Source: Kordia jejudonensis
Lineage (GTDB): Bacteria > Bacteroidota > Bacteroidia > Flavobacteriales > Flavobacteriaceae
Reading direction: 5' to 3'
Length of the DNA stretch: 52,728 nt
Assembly (NCBI RefSeq): GCF_001005315.1
Contig: NZ_LBMG01000035.1
Span: forward strand, 1 to 52,728
Below the pieces are notes generated by a model that saw only the letters and a program-made list of their open reading frames with translations, was not told the origin of the DNA and searched no databases. Positions 15,532 through 23,556 of the stretch are shown in pieces. Position numbers and translations under genes: made by a program. Each line of letters begins with the position of its first letter. Position 1 is the stretch's first letter.

Positions 15532-15726
15532 ATGAAAAAAAAGTCAATTCAAAAATTAAGATTAAAAAAAGCATCCATCTCTACTTTAAATACGAAAGCT
15601 ATTAAAGGTGGATTTGGAGATTCAGTTTATATCTGTGAATCTAGAGACCTTTGCTTAACTGTAGATGTCACTATGTGCTACGGAAATTACTACTGCGGAT
15701 TATTCGATCCGACAAACAATCTTTAA
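15532..15726 (+). CDS. four-cysteine GG-leader precursor peptide, copy 7
   Basis: This 64-residue peptide has leader MKKKSIQKLRLKKASISTL...AIKGG. The core FGDSVYIC, ESRDLC, LTVDVTMC, YGNYYC and GLFDPTNNL keeps the family spacing. It is very similar to copy 6, including the GFGDS start of the core, and lies 90 nt downstream of it behind a hairpin. Confidence 0.82.
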   Translation: MKKKSIQKLRLKKASISTLNTKAIKGGFGDSVYICESRDLCLTVDVTMCYGNYYCGLFDPTNNL

Positions 15727-15754
15727 AATAGTAAATTTAATTTGTAGTTTAGTG

Positions 15755-15791
15755 AAAGTGGAAGAATGTAGGGTATTCTTCCACTTTTTTT
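15755..15791. terminator. bidirectional terminator between copy 7 and metF
   Basis: The stem AAAGTGGAAGAAT (15755-15767) / ATTCTTCCACTTT (15775-15787) with loop GTAGGGT is followed by a T-run. It serves copy 7 and, on the other strand, the end of metF. It shares GGAAGAATGTAGGGTATTC with the hairpin at 15465. Confidence 0.75.
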
Positions 15792-15800
15792 GTTCGTATC

Positions 15801-16757
15801 TTAAAATACAGCTTTGGCAATTGCTTCAATATTGCTCGATCTTCCCATAGAATAATAGTGCAAAATCGGCACGCCAGCTTCAATCAATTCTTTACTCTGT
15901 TGCGTACACCATTCAATTCCTACTTGGCGTATTGCTTTGTTATCTTTGCAACGTACAATATTCATAATCAAATCGTCAGGTAAATCTACGTGAAAACGAT
16001 GAGGAATCATATTCAACTGTTTTCGTGTTGCAATTGGTTTTAAACCTGGAATAATTGGCACGGTAATTCCCGCTTTTCTACATTTTTCTTCAAACTTAAA
16101 AAACTTCTGATTGTCAAAAAACATCTGCGTCACAATATATTCCGCGCCCGCTTTGATCTTTTTCTTCAAAAAGTGAATGTCCGAATCTAAACTCGGCGCT
16201 TCCATGTGCTTTTCAGGGTATCCTGCTACGCCAATACAAAAATTAGTTTGTGAAGAGTTTTGCAATTCTTCGTCTAAATACTTCCCGTTATTCAAATCTT
16301 GTATCTGACTTACCAATTCGGATGCATACATATGTCCTTCTGTTTCTGGCTTAAAATACGTTTCACTTTTTACCGCATCGCCACGCAGCGCTACTACATT
16401 GTCAATTCCTAAAAAATCCAAATCTATCAGGAAGTTTTCCGTATCTTCTTTCGTAAAACCACCACACAAAATATGCGGAATGGCATCTACTTGGTATTTA
16501 TTCTGAATTGCGGCACAAATTCCAACCGTTCCAGGGCGTTTTTTCACCACTTGCTTTTTTAGCAATCCATTTCCAAGTTCTTTAAACGTGTATTCTTCTC
16601 TGTGATACGTAACGTCAATAAACGGCGGTTTGTATTCCATTAACGGATCAATATTGTCAAAGATCGATTTAATATCTTGTCCTTTTAACGGCGGTAAAAT
16701 TTCAAAAGTAAATAACGTTTCTCCGTTGGCTTGTTCTATATGTTCTGTTACTTTCAT
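15801..16757 (-). CDS. metF: 5,10-methylenetetrahydrofolate reductase
   Basis: This 318-residue FAD-dependent enzyme reduces methylene-THF to methyl-THF, the methyl donor for MetH. MKVTEHIEQANGETLFTFEILPP carries the N-terminal catalytic Glu region; VDVTYHREE, ALRGD and TQMFFDN follow, as in the MetF TIM barrel. It lies downstream of the split metH genes on the same strand, separated by about 400 bp of repeats. It is probably in the same methionine unit, although the gap may hold its own promoter. Confidence 0.93.
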   Translation of the reverse strand: MKVTEHIEQANGETLFTFEILPPLKGQDIKSIFDNIDPLMEYKPPFIDVTYHREEYTFKELGNGLLKKQVVKKRPGTVGICAAIQNKYQVDAIPHILCGGFTKEDTENFLIDLDFLGIDNVVALRGDAVKSETYFKPETEGHMYASELVSQIQDLNNGKYLDEELQNSSQTNFCIGVAGYPEKHMEAPSLDSDIHFLKKKIKAGAEYIVTQMFFDNQKFFKFEEKCRKAGITVPIIPGLKPIATRKQLNMIPHRFHVDLPDDLIMNIVRCKDNKAIRQVGIEWCTQQSKELIEAGVPILHYYSMGRSSNIEAIAKAVF

Positions 16758-16873
16758 TGAATCCTTTTGGTTTCATTCCCATAAAACGGGAATCTTTGTT
16801 CTTATCTCTTTTTTATGTTGATTTGTTGTTTGTTAAGTTGTTTATAACTCTTGATTTCCATTCAACATTTAAC

Positions 16874-17018
16874 ATTCGTTGTTCGTTGTTCGTTATTCGT
16901 CATTTGTCAAGTTGTTCCTTATTCTTCACAGATCACTTTTAACTTCATTATTCTTTGTTCGTTATTCGTTATTTGTTGTTTGTTGTTTGTTGTTTGTTGT
17001 TTGTCAAGTTGTTTATAA
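16874..17018. repeat. heptamer-rich low-complexity spacer
   Basis: Two arrays of 7-bp units (ATTCGTT/GTTCGTT at 16874-16898; GTTCGTT, GTTGTTT from about 16955 to 17003) each end in TTGTCAAGTTGTT. The spacer 16758-17159 between metH and metF otherwise shows no gene. Confidence 0.65.
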
Positions 17019-17084
17019 CTTTTGATTTTAATTCATCATTCAACATTTAAAATTCATAACTCAACATTCATAATTTAAATCTGG

Positions 17085-17159
17085 GCGTTCCTTCGGGCGT
17101 GCTATCCGCTATATCTCCCGAGAAAATCGGGAGGATGTCGCTCTTATCACTAACGCGCG
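17085..17159. repeat. dispersed intergenic repeat, copy C (reverse orientation)
   Basis: The end blocks GGGCGTTCC and TAACGC match those of repeat copies A and B, but the interior differs and contains a hairpin (CTCCCGA/TCGGGAG at about 17116-17133). It directly abuts the stop codon of the metH C-terminal part. Confidence 0.45.
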
Positions 17160-19889
17160 TTACTCTGCCAACGTTGGGTGCAACCATTTTTGTGCTTTTT
17201 CTATGGAAATGCCTTTTCTATTGGCAAAATCTTCCACTTGATCTTGGGTAATTTTCCCCAAACCAAAATACTTTGCTTCTTCATTGCCAAAATAGTATCC
17301 TGAAACGGCTGCGGCTGGCCACATGGCTAAACTTTCCGTTAGTGTCACTCCTATCACTTTTTCAACATCGAGCAATTCCCAAATGGTTTCTTTTTCCAAA
17401 TGATCTGGACATGCTGGATAGCCTGGTGCTGGACGAATTCCTTTGTAACTTTCTTTGATTAAATCTTCATTTGTCAAATCTTCATTAGCGGCATAACCCC
17501 AATGTTTTGTTCGTACTTGTTTGTGCAAATATTCTGCGAAAGCTTCTGCAAATCTGTCTGCAATTGCTTGCGCCATTATTGCATTGTAATCGTCTTGTTT
17601 TTCTTTGTAACGCGTTGCCAATTCGTCTGCTCCAAAAATGGCAGTGCAAAACGTGCCCATATAATCGGTTTTGCCTGTTTCTTTTGGTGCTATAAAATCT
17701 GCTAAGGCGATATTTGGAACTTCTGCACGCTTTTCCAACTGTTGACGAAGCGTTCTAAAAACGCCAATTTCTTTTCCCTTTTTCTGAATAGAAATATCAT
17801 CATCATTGATGGTATTTGCTTCAAACAAACCAAAAATTGCTTTTGCTTTTAGCGATTGTTTTGTAATGATTTCTGTGATCATTTCTTGCGCATCTGCGTA
17901 TAATTGTGTCGCTTGTTCTCCTACAATTTCATCGGTTAGAATGTCTGGAAAACGTCCGTGTAAGTCCCACGAACGGAAAAATGGACTCCAATCTATAAAC
18001 GGAACTAGTTCTTTTAAACTCAATTGTGTTAACTTCTGAATTCCAAGTTCTTTTGGTTTTACAATAGTGCTGGTTTCCCAATCGATTTTATATTTTTTCT
18101 TTCTCGCGTCAGCTAATGAAATGTATGATTTTGCTTTTCTACGTTTTAAGAACTTTTCACGAAATTCATCGTAATCTTGCTTTAGTTTATCACGATAATC
18201 TTTTGATTTTTTCTTGTTTAGTAAATCGCCCACAACCGTTACTGCCCTTGAAGCATCATTGACATGTACCACGGCATTTTTGTATTCCGGATCAATTTTT
18301 ACAGCCGTATGCGCTTTGGAAGTTGTAGCGCCACCAATTAGCAATGGAATTTCTAGGTTTTGACGTTCCATTTCTTTTGCCAAATACACCATTTCGTCTA
18401 ACGAAGGCGTTATTAGACCCGATAATCCAATGATATCTACGTTTTCTGCTTTGGCAGTTTCTATGATTTTTTCTGGCGGAACCATCACGCCTAAGTCAAC
18501 TATTTCGTAGTTGTTACAACCAAGCACAACACTTACAATATTTTTCCCAATATCGTGTACATCGCCTTTTACCGTTGCCATTAATACTTTTCCAATGGCT
18601 TGTTGTTGCTCGCCTTTTTCTGCTTCTATAAACGGATTTAGATAGGCAACTGCTTTTTTCATTACACGTGCCGATTTTACAACTTGTGGCAAAAACATTT
18701 TCCCTGAACCAAATAAATCGCCCACGACATTCATTCCAATCATTAAGTTTCCTTCAATGACTTCAATGGGTTTTTCTGCTTTTTGGCGTGCTTCTTCTAC
18801 ATCTTCTACAATGTATTTGTCTATTCCTTTTACTAATGAATGTGTGATTCGATCTTGCAACTCGTAACTACGCCATTCTTGTATTTTTTCTTCGTCTACT
18901 TTTTTAGTTCCTTTGAAGGCTTCCGCCAAATCGAGCAAGCGTTCGGTAGCATCATCTCTCCTATCCAAAATAACATCTTCTACATGTTCTAACAAATCTT
19001 TTGGAATGTCGTCATAGACTTCCAACATGGTGGGATTTACGATTCCGATGTTCATTCCAGCTTGAATGGCATGGTATAGAAATACAGAGTGCATGGCTTC
19101 ACGAACCACATTGTTTCCTCTGAACGAAAACGACACATTACTCACACCACCACTGACACTTACATTTGGATAGGTTTCGCGTGTCCAACGTGTAGCTTCT
19201 ATGAAATCGATGGCATTTTTGCGGTGTTCTTCCATTCCTGTTGCCACAGGAAATATGTTGAGATCAAAGATGATGTCTTCTTCAGGAAAACCAACTTTGT
19301 GTACTAATACATCGTAGGATCGTGCTACAATTTCTAAACGTCGTTCGTAGTTGTCTGCTTGTCCAACCTCATCGAATGCCATGACAATTACCGCAGCTCC
19401 GTAGCGTTTGATTTGTGTAGCTTCCCAAATGAATTTTTCTTCGCCTTCTTTGAGCGAGATAGAGTTTACCACACATTTTCCTTGTACTACTTGCAAACCT
19501 GCTTCTATGATTTCCCACTTGGAACTATCGATCATGATTGGTACACGGCAAATGTCTGGTTCGGCGGCAATAAGATTTAGAAACTTTACCATAGCTTCTT
19601 TTCCATCAATTAAACCGTCGTCCATATTGATGTCAATGATTTGCGCGCCACCATCTACTTGATGTCTGGCAATTGCCAGCGCTTCATCAAATTTTTCTTC
19701 TTTGATGAGTCGTAAAAATTTACGTGAACCTGCTACATTGGTACGCTCTCCAACGTTTATAAAGTTGCTATTTTCGTTTAGAACTAGTGGTTCTAAACCT
19801 GAAAGTCGCATGAATTTTGTTTGTTTAGTCTTCACTTGGTTGTTCGTTGTTGGTTGCTCGTTGTTGGTTTCTTCTTCAGTATTCCTCAT
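17160..19889 (-). CDS. metH: methionine synthase, folate/cobalamin/reactivation part
   Basis: This 909-residue C-terminal portion of B12-dependent MetH transfers the methyl group from methyl-THF through cobalamin to homocysteine bound on the separate N-terminal protein. Domains in order are pterin-binding ([14 protein letters not shown]), B12 cap, B12-binding with the cobalt-ligand motif DVHDIGKN, and reactivation ([12 protein letters not shown]). The ATG at 19889 overlaps the stop of the preceding small gene as ATGA. The first 26 residues ([10 protein letters not shown]...) are low complexity and derive from a heptamer array, so ATG 19811 (MRLSGLEPL) could be the original start. Together with 20262-21263 it equals a full MetH. 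Confidence 0.92.
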   Translation of the reverse strand: MRNTEEETNNEQPTTNNQVKTKQTKFMRLSGLEPLVLNENSNFINVGERTNVAGSRKFLRLIKEEKFDEALAIARHQVDGGAQIIDINMDDGLIDGKEAMVKFLNLIAAEPDICRVPIMIDSSKWEIIEAGLQVVQGKCVVNSISLKEGEEKFIWEATQIKRYGAAVIVMAFDEVGQADNYERRLEIVARSYDVLVHKVGFPEEDIIFDLNIFPVATGMEEHRKNAIDFIEATRWTRETYPNVSVSGGVSNVSFSFRGNNVVREAMHSVFLYHAIQAGMNIGIVNPTMLEVYDDIPKDLLEHVEDVILDRRDDATERLLDLAEAFKGTKKVDEEKIQEWRSYELQDRITHSLVKGIDKYIVEDVEEARQKAEKPIEVIEGNLMIGMNVVGDLFGSGKMFLPQVVKSARVMKKAVAYLNPFIEAEKGEQQQAIGKVLMATVKGDVHDIGKNIVSVVLGCNNYEIVDLGVMVPPEKIIETAKAENVDIIGLSGLITPSLDEMVYLAKEMERQNLEIPLLIGGATTSKAHTAVKIDPEYKNAVVHVNDASRAVTVVGDLLNKKKSKDYRDKLKQDYDEFREKFLKRRKAKSYISLADARKKKYKIDWETSTIVKPKELGIQKLTQLSLKELVPFIDWSPFFRSWDLHGRFPDILTDEIVGEQATQLYADAQEMITEIITKQSLKAKAIFGLFEANTINDDDISIQKKGKEIGVFRTLRQQLEKRAEVPNIALADFIAPKETGKTDYMGTFCTAIFGADELATRYKEKQDDYNAIMAQAIADRFAEAFAEYLHKQVRTKHWGYAANEDLTNEDLIKESYKGIRPAPGYPACPDHLEKETIWELLDVEKVIGVTLTESLAMWPAAAVSGYYFGNEEAKYFGLGKITQDQVEDFANRKGISIEKAQKWLHPTLAE

Positions 19890-20242
19890 CTTTTTTTATA
19901 ATAGTTTATAAACCCATTTAACAACTTTTTACAAGCAATAACTTGACTTTGGATTTCATTTAATTCTTCTTCTGTTATATATTCTTGATCATTTGATAGG
20001 TATAATTGTGTCTCTAATTCATAAAGAGAACCTCTAGCAATGAACAAAAAATGTATGGTTTCTTTTGTACTGCTTCTTCCACATCCTTCTGCAATGTTAG
20101 AAGGAACCGAGATCGCACTTCTTCGTATTTGACTGGTAATTCCAAAGACTTCTTCTTTTGGGAATTTTTTAGTTAATTCATATACTAAATTTACAAGTTC
20201 TCTTGCTTTTATCCATACTTCTAATTCTGTATAAGATTTCAT
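19886..20242 (-). CDS. four-helix bundle protein, S23 / rRNA-intervening-sequence family
   Basis: This 118-residue all-alpha protein starts [24 protein letters not shown] and contains the family stretch [22 protein letters not shown] followed by [19 protein letters not shown]. Such proteins are known from 23S rRNA intervening sequences but are common as stand-alone genes in Bacteroidota; their role is unclear. It sits between the two metH parts, 19 nt after the homocysteine part and overlapping the second part by four bases, and looks like an insertion into the operon. Confidence 0.88.
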   Translation of the reverse strand: MKSYTELEVWIKARELVNLVYELTKKFPKEEVFGITSQIRRSAISVPSNIAEGCGRSSTKETIHFLFIARGSLYELETQLYLSNDQEYITEEELNEIQSQVIACKKLLNGFINYYKKR

Positions 20243-20261
20243 AGGACTCTCATTTTAATTT

Positions 20262-21263
20262 CTAACAACTAACTACTACCTGACGTGGTTTGTATTTTGC
20301 TGCTACATTAGCAATGGCGGTAATGTGTGCTGGTGTGGTACCACAGCAACCACCAATGATGTTGATGAGATTCTTTTTGAGATATTCTTCTATTTGGGCA
20401 GCCATTTCTGCTGGCGATTCGTCGTATTCTCCAAAGGCGTTTGGTAATCCTGCATTTGGATGCGCCGATATGGCAAAGTCAGTTTTGTTGGCAATGGCTT
20501 CTAAGTGTGGTTGTAATAGATTTGCTCCTAAAGCACAGTTGAACCCAACTGAGAGTAACGGAATGTGCGACACTGATATTAGAAATGCTTCTGCCGTTTG
20601 TCCAGATAGTGTGCGCCCGCTAGCGTCTGTAATGGTTCCGCTGAGCATTATTGGCACATTGATGTTTCGTTCGGCTTTTACTTCTTCGATGGCAAATAGT
20701 GCCGCTTTTGCATTTAGCGTGTCAAAAACAGTTTCTACTAGGAGTATGTCTACACCGCCATCGAGCAAGGCTTCTACTTGTTGTTTGTACGCTATTCGCA
20801 ATTCGTCAAAGGTTACAGCTCGGTATCCTGGATCGTTTACATCTGGCGACATGCTTGCTGTGCGGTTTGTTGGCCCGATGGAACCTGCTACAAATCGTGG
20901 TTTGTGCGGTTCTTTTGCGGTAAACTCGTCTGCGACTTCTTTGGCAATTTTTGCCGATTGGTAGTTGAGTTCGTATACTAAGTCTTCCATTTCATAGTCA
21001 GCCATGGCAATGGTTGTACCTGAGAAAGTGTTAGTTTCTACGATGTCTGCACCAGCTTCAAAGTATTTTGCATGTACTTCTTTGATAGCATGTGGTTGTG
21101 TGATGGAAAGTAAGTCGTTATTACCTTGCAATGGAGTTTTGTAGTTTTTGAAACGTTCGCCACGAAAGTCTTCTTCTGTAAATTTATACGCTTGTAACAT
21201 GGTTCCCATAGCGCCATCGAGGACTAGGATTCGTTTTTCTATTTCGTTCCAGATATTTTTCAT
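20262..21263 (-). CDS. metH: methionine synthase, homocysteine-binding part
   Basis: This protein of about 333 residues is a homocysteine S-methyltransferase domain. [13 protein letters not shown] opens it, and the zinc ligands are the Cys in GFNCALG and the pair in [12 protein letters not shown]. The start is placed at ATG 21263 ([12 protein letters not shown]), because the 13 residues of the longer frame are charged filler. It supplies the homocysteine/zinc half that the 17160-19889 protein lacks. A SAM-I riboswitch lies about 300 nt upstream. Confidence 0.92.
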   Translation of the reverse strand: MKNIWNEIEKRILVLDGAMGTMLQAYKFTEEDFRGERFKNYKTPLQGNNDLLSITQPHAIKEVHAKYFEAGADIVETNTFSGTTIAMADYEMEDLVYELNYQSAKIAKEVADEFTAKEPHKPRFVAGSIGPTNRTASMSPDVNDPGYRAVTFDELRIAYKQQVEALLDGGVDILLVETVFDTLNAKAALFAIEEVKAERNINVPIMLSGTITDASGRTLSGQTAEAFLISVSHIPLLSVGFNCALGANLLQPHLEAIANKTDFAISAHPNAGLPNAFGEYDESPAEMAAQIEEYLKKNLINIIGGCCGTTPAHITAIANVAAKYKPRQVVVSC

Positions 21264-21350
21264 TGTCTCTTTTTCTTTTCTTTTCATCTCGACTTCGCTC
21301 AATGAACTTCGTCTTGTTTTTTATATACTTCTTTTATTTTTTTCTTGTTT

Positions 21351-21517
21351 GTTACAAGTTCCTCATTTTCATGAGATTCTCACTTATGTGAGGACTTCGG
21401 CGTTAAGGATAGTAGCATTGTTGAAGCTCTTTGTGTGGTGAGATTCCTGCCTACGCAGGAATGACAGCACGCAAAAGCGACTGCGAATAGCCTGACCCTT
21501 TGGGTAACGCCCAAGGT
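21351..21517. repeat. dispersed intergenic repeat, copy B
   Basis: This copy matches copy A in several blocks (GCGTTAAGGAT, TGTTGAAGCTCTTT, GATTCCTGCCTACGCAGGAAT, AAAAGCGACTGC, GTAACGCCCAA). It lies within the presumed 5' untranslated region of metH, between the riboswitch and the start codon. Confidence 0.6.
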
Positions 21518-21560
21518 ATTGTTATCAAAAAAAGTGTAAGGAAATGATGAGAATTTCTCT

Positions 21561-21662
21561 TTGTTATCTATCCGCTTTCGCAGTAGAATGTAGCACCTTC
21601 TTTATGAGTAAAGGGTTGCTAAGGCTTCATCGGGTCTATTCCCTCTGCCTTTCTTGATAACG
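21561..21662 (-). promoter_or_regulatory. SAM-I (S-box) riboswitch of the metH unit
   Basis: Read on the minus strand, the element has all classical S-box blocks in order: TTATCAAGAAAGG, CAGAGGGA, GACCCGATGAAGCC, AGCAACCC, AAGGTGCTACATTC and GATAGATAAC. P1 pairs GTTATC with GATAAC. SAM binding is known to repress expression in this family. A second GATAAC about 40 nt downstream (plus-strand 21521-21526), preceded by a seven-base T-run, could offer an alternative P1 partner. The expression platform is otherwise not obvious. Confidence 0.92.
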
Positions 21663-21860
21663 TCAATATAGGTATGAACTGTTTGTTGACACAAAGAAAC
21701 GGTTTGCGATAGAAAGATGCAAGTATTTTTTTGTGATTTTTGGGCTATAACGTTTTCGTTGAAGAATTTAGAATGTTAAATGGTGGATTTTAAATTTTAA
21801 ATGCTAAATATTGAATGGTGGATTTTGTCGTTTGAACTTTTAAACTTTAGTTTTTGATTG

Positions 21861-22160
21861 TTCTCGATACAACAAATCGGAGATTTGCCACTCGAAATGA
21901 CGATGGTTGTGGAATGTTAGATTTTAAATGTTGAATGTTGGATTGTTTTGCTTTAAACTTTTATACTTGATTGTTCTCGATACAACAAATCAGAGATTTG
22001 CCACTCGAAATGACGGTGGTTGAGGAATGTTAGATGTTAAATGTTGAATGTTAAATGTTGTGCTTGTAAACTTTTCAATTTATAAACGTGTAAACTTAAA
22101 ACTTTTGTACTTGGTTATTCTTAATACAACAAATCAGAGATTTGCCACTCGAAATGACGG
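21861..22160. repeat. three degenerate copies of a 113-144 bp repeat
   Basis: The block TACAACAAATC(G/A)GAGATTTG, then CCACTCGAAATGAC and an AT-rich tail (AATGTTAGATTTTAAATGTTGAATGTT), recurs at about 21861, 21974 and 22118. CAAATC..GAGATTTG forms a short hairpin in each copy. The whole gap 21663-22233 holds these repeats and no gene I can support. Confidence 0.7.
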
Positions 22161-22233
22161 TGTTTATGAAATGTTAGATTTTAAATGTTGAATGTTGGAT
22201 TGTTTTGTTTGTGAACTTATAAATTTTAGAAGT

Positions 22234-23214
22234 TTAGTTTTTCAATTTGAGCTCTACCGATGGTTTGAGTTGATAGAAGAAGGTTACATTTGGCGCATCG
22301 AGCGGATATACGATTTCCATTTCGAGAGGAATGCTTAGTGACGATTCATTTCTGTACAACCAAATGTCGTTGTGTATGTGTACTTTGGTGTCTACAATCA
22401 TGGTACTGTATTTTTCGTCTCCCGCGAGATTGATGGTAATTGGGTCGAATGCGTTTGGTAATGTTTTGCTTCCGTTATTGATTTTTACCGCTTCGCGAAC
22501 GTTGAGTATTACGGCTGCTTCTTTTTCTTTACGCACGTCTTCTCCTTCTTTTTGGGGAAATGTCATGCTTGCTTGCACAATGACATTGTTTGGAATGACC
22601 GCGCAGTTTTCATTGAGTTGCGGCAACATGTTCCAAAGAATTGGCACATAGGATTCTCTGTAAAGTAATGCATCGAGGGTTTCGCTGAATAGGATGTGGT
22701 ATTTTTTTGCATCAGGGATTTGGAAGGTAACAGCATCTGCCGTATGATATTCCGTAACGTAATCAGTTAGTTGTAGTTTATCAATGAGTTTTTCTGCCAT
22801 TTGCAAAGACGCTGCATTGATTTCAAGGATTGCGAATTGTACTTCTGAAGCTTTGAATAGTGGAGCAACTAAGGTTATAAACGGTGCATACGGACCACAA
22901 CCTGCATAGAATATGTTGATGGTTTCGTTTGGATGTTGTTGTTGCTTTTCGCGAATAAGAGATACCATGGCTTGCAAGAATTTTGCGGTTCTGCGATAAT
23001 CGAGTAAGCAAGCTGCAGCATGATTGAGCGAAAGTGCCATTCCACTTGCGGTTGGTACAGCCGCTAAGTTTTGCATGGAATTCCCCAAGTCGCCAATGTT
23101 TGTGGTTTCTAGGTAGTGCGTATGAATTTCGTCAATTGTATTTTTTATAGTGTCAAAATCTGATTGATTGTTGAGTATCGTTGTTGAGAGTTCTTTGATG
23201 GTATTTTTTAACAT
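22234..23214 (-). CDS. putative SAM-dependent methyltransferase, PRMT-like
   Basis: This 326-residue protein has a Rossmann methyltransferase core. NIFYAGCGPYAPF resembles motif I, FAILEINAASLQMA the acidic end of strand 2, and FSETLDALLYRESYVPILW recalls the double-E loop of protein arginine methyltransferases, followed by a beta-rich C-terminal half. The N-terminal about 80 residues are helical. The substrate is unknown and no partner gene adjoins it; the SAM-I/metH unit lies downstream. The motifs are looser than in canonical PRMTs, so the fold-level call is firmer than the arginine call. Confidence 0.6.
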   Translation of the reverse strand: MLKNTIKELSTTILNNQSDFDTIKNTIDEIHTHYLETTNIGDLGNSMQNLAAVPTASGMALSLNHAAACLLDYRRTAKFLQAMVSLIREKQQQHPNETINIFYAGCGPYAPFITLVAPLFKASEVQFAILEINAASLQMAEKLIDKLQLTDYVTEYHTADAVTFQIPDAKKYHILFSETLDALLYRESYVPILWNMLPQLNENCAVIPNNVIVQASMTFPQKEGEDVRKEKEAAVILNVREAVKINNGSKTLPNAFDPITINLAGDEKYSTMIVDTKVHIHNDIWLYRNESSLSIPLEMEIVYPLDAPNVTFFYQLKPSVELKLKN

Positions 23215-23556
23215 GCTGGTTTTGATTTGCCATAAAAGTAAGTGAACCTTTTGTATTTAGCAACCCGTATTTCTATGTGTTTTATCTTGTAGTTTTTACT
23301 GACAAGCCTATTTTTTACCTTAAGAAATTTATGAATGTAATTATTTTGGGAGAGGTTTTATATTAAATTGAATTGATATAGATATAGATATCGTATGTAA
23401 TGTTTGAAAGTCTGTTTTAGGAAGATTTTAAACGCATCAGAAAACTACTCGCATTGCTACGAGAAGCTTTCGTTTGCATTTTTCATACTTAGTAAAAGTA
23501 TCTACGGAAGTCACTTATGGCACAATTCCATATTTTTTGCCTTAATCTACTCATTG
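23215..23556. other. intergenic region without a recognised gene
   Basis: Apart from a weak minus-strand promoter match (TTG, 20 nt, TACTTTTA) just before the methyltransferase start, nothing in this 342-bp AT-rich stretch could be assigned. An in-frame stretch at 23404-23631 runs antisense into the next gene and has no coding support. Confidence 0.5.

Noticed and set aside
15665-15850. 61-codon frame after precursor copy 7
   Set aside because: It runs out of phase through copy 7, through the terminator hairpin and into metF antisense.
20290-20964. 224-codon plus-strand frame opposite the metH homocysteine part
   Set aside because: It is an antisense shadow; the minus-strand protein has conserved zinc-site motifs.
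21861-22160. Possible CRISPR array
   Set aside because: Only three imperfect units, uneven spacing, and the 'spacers' are AT-rich degenerate repeats rather than unique sequence; no cas genes.
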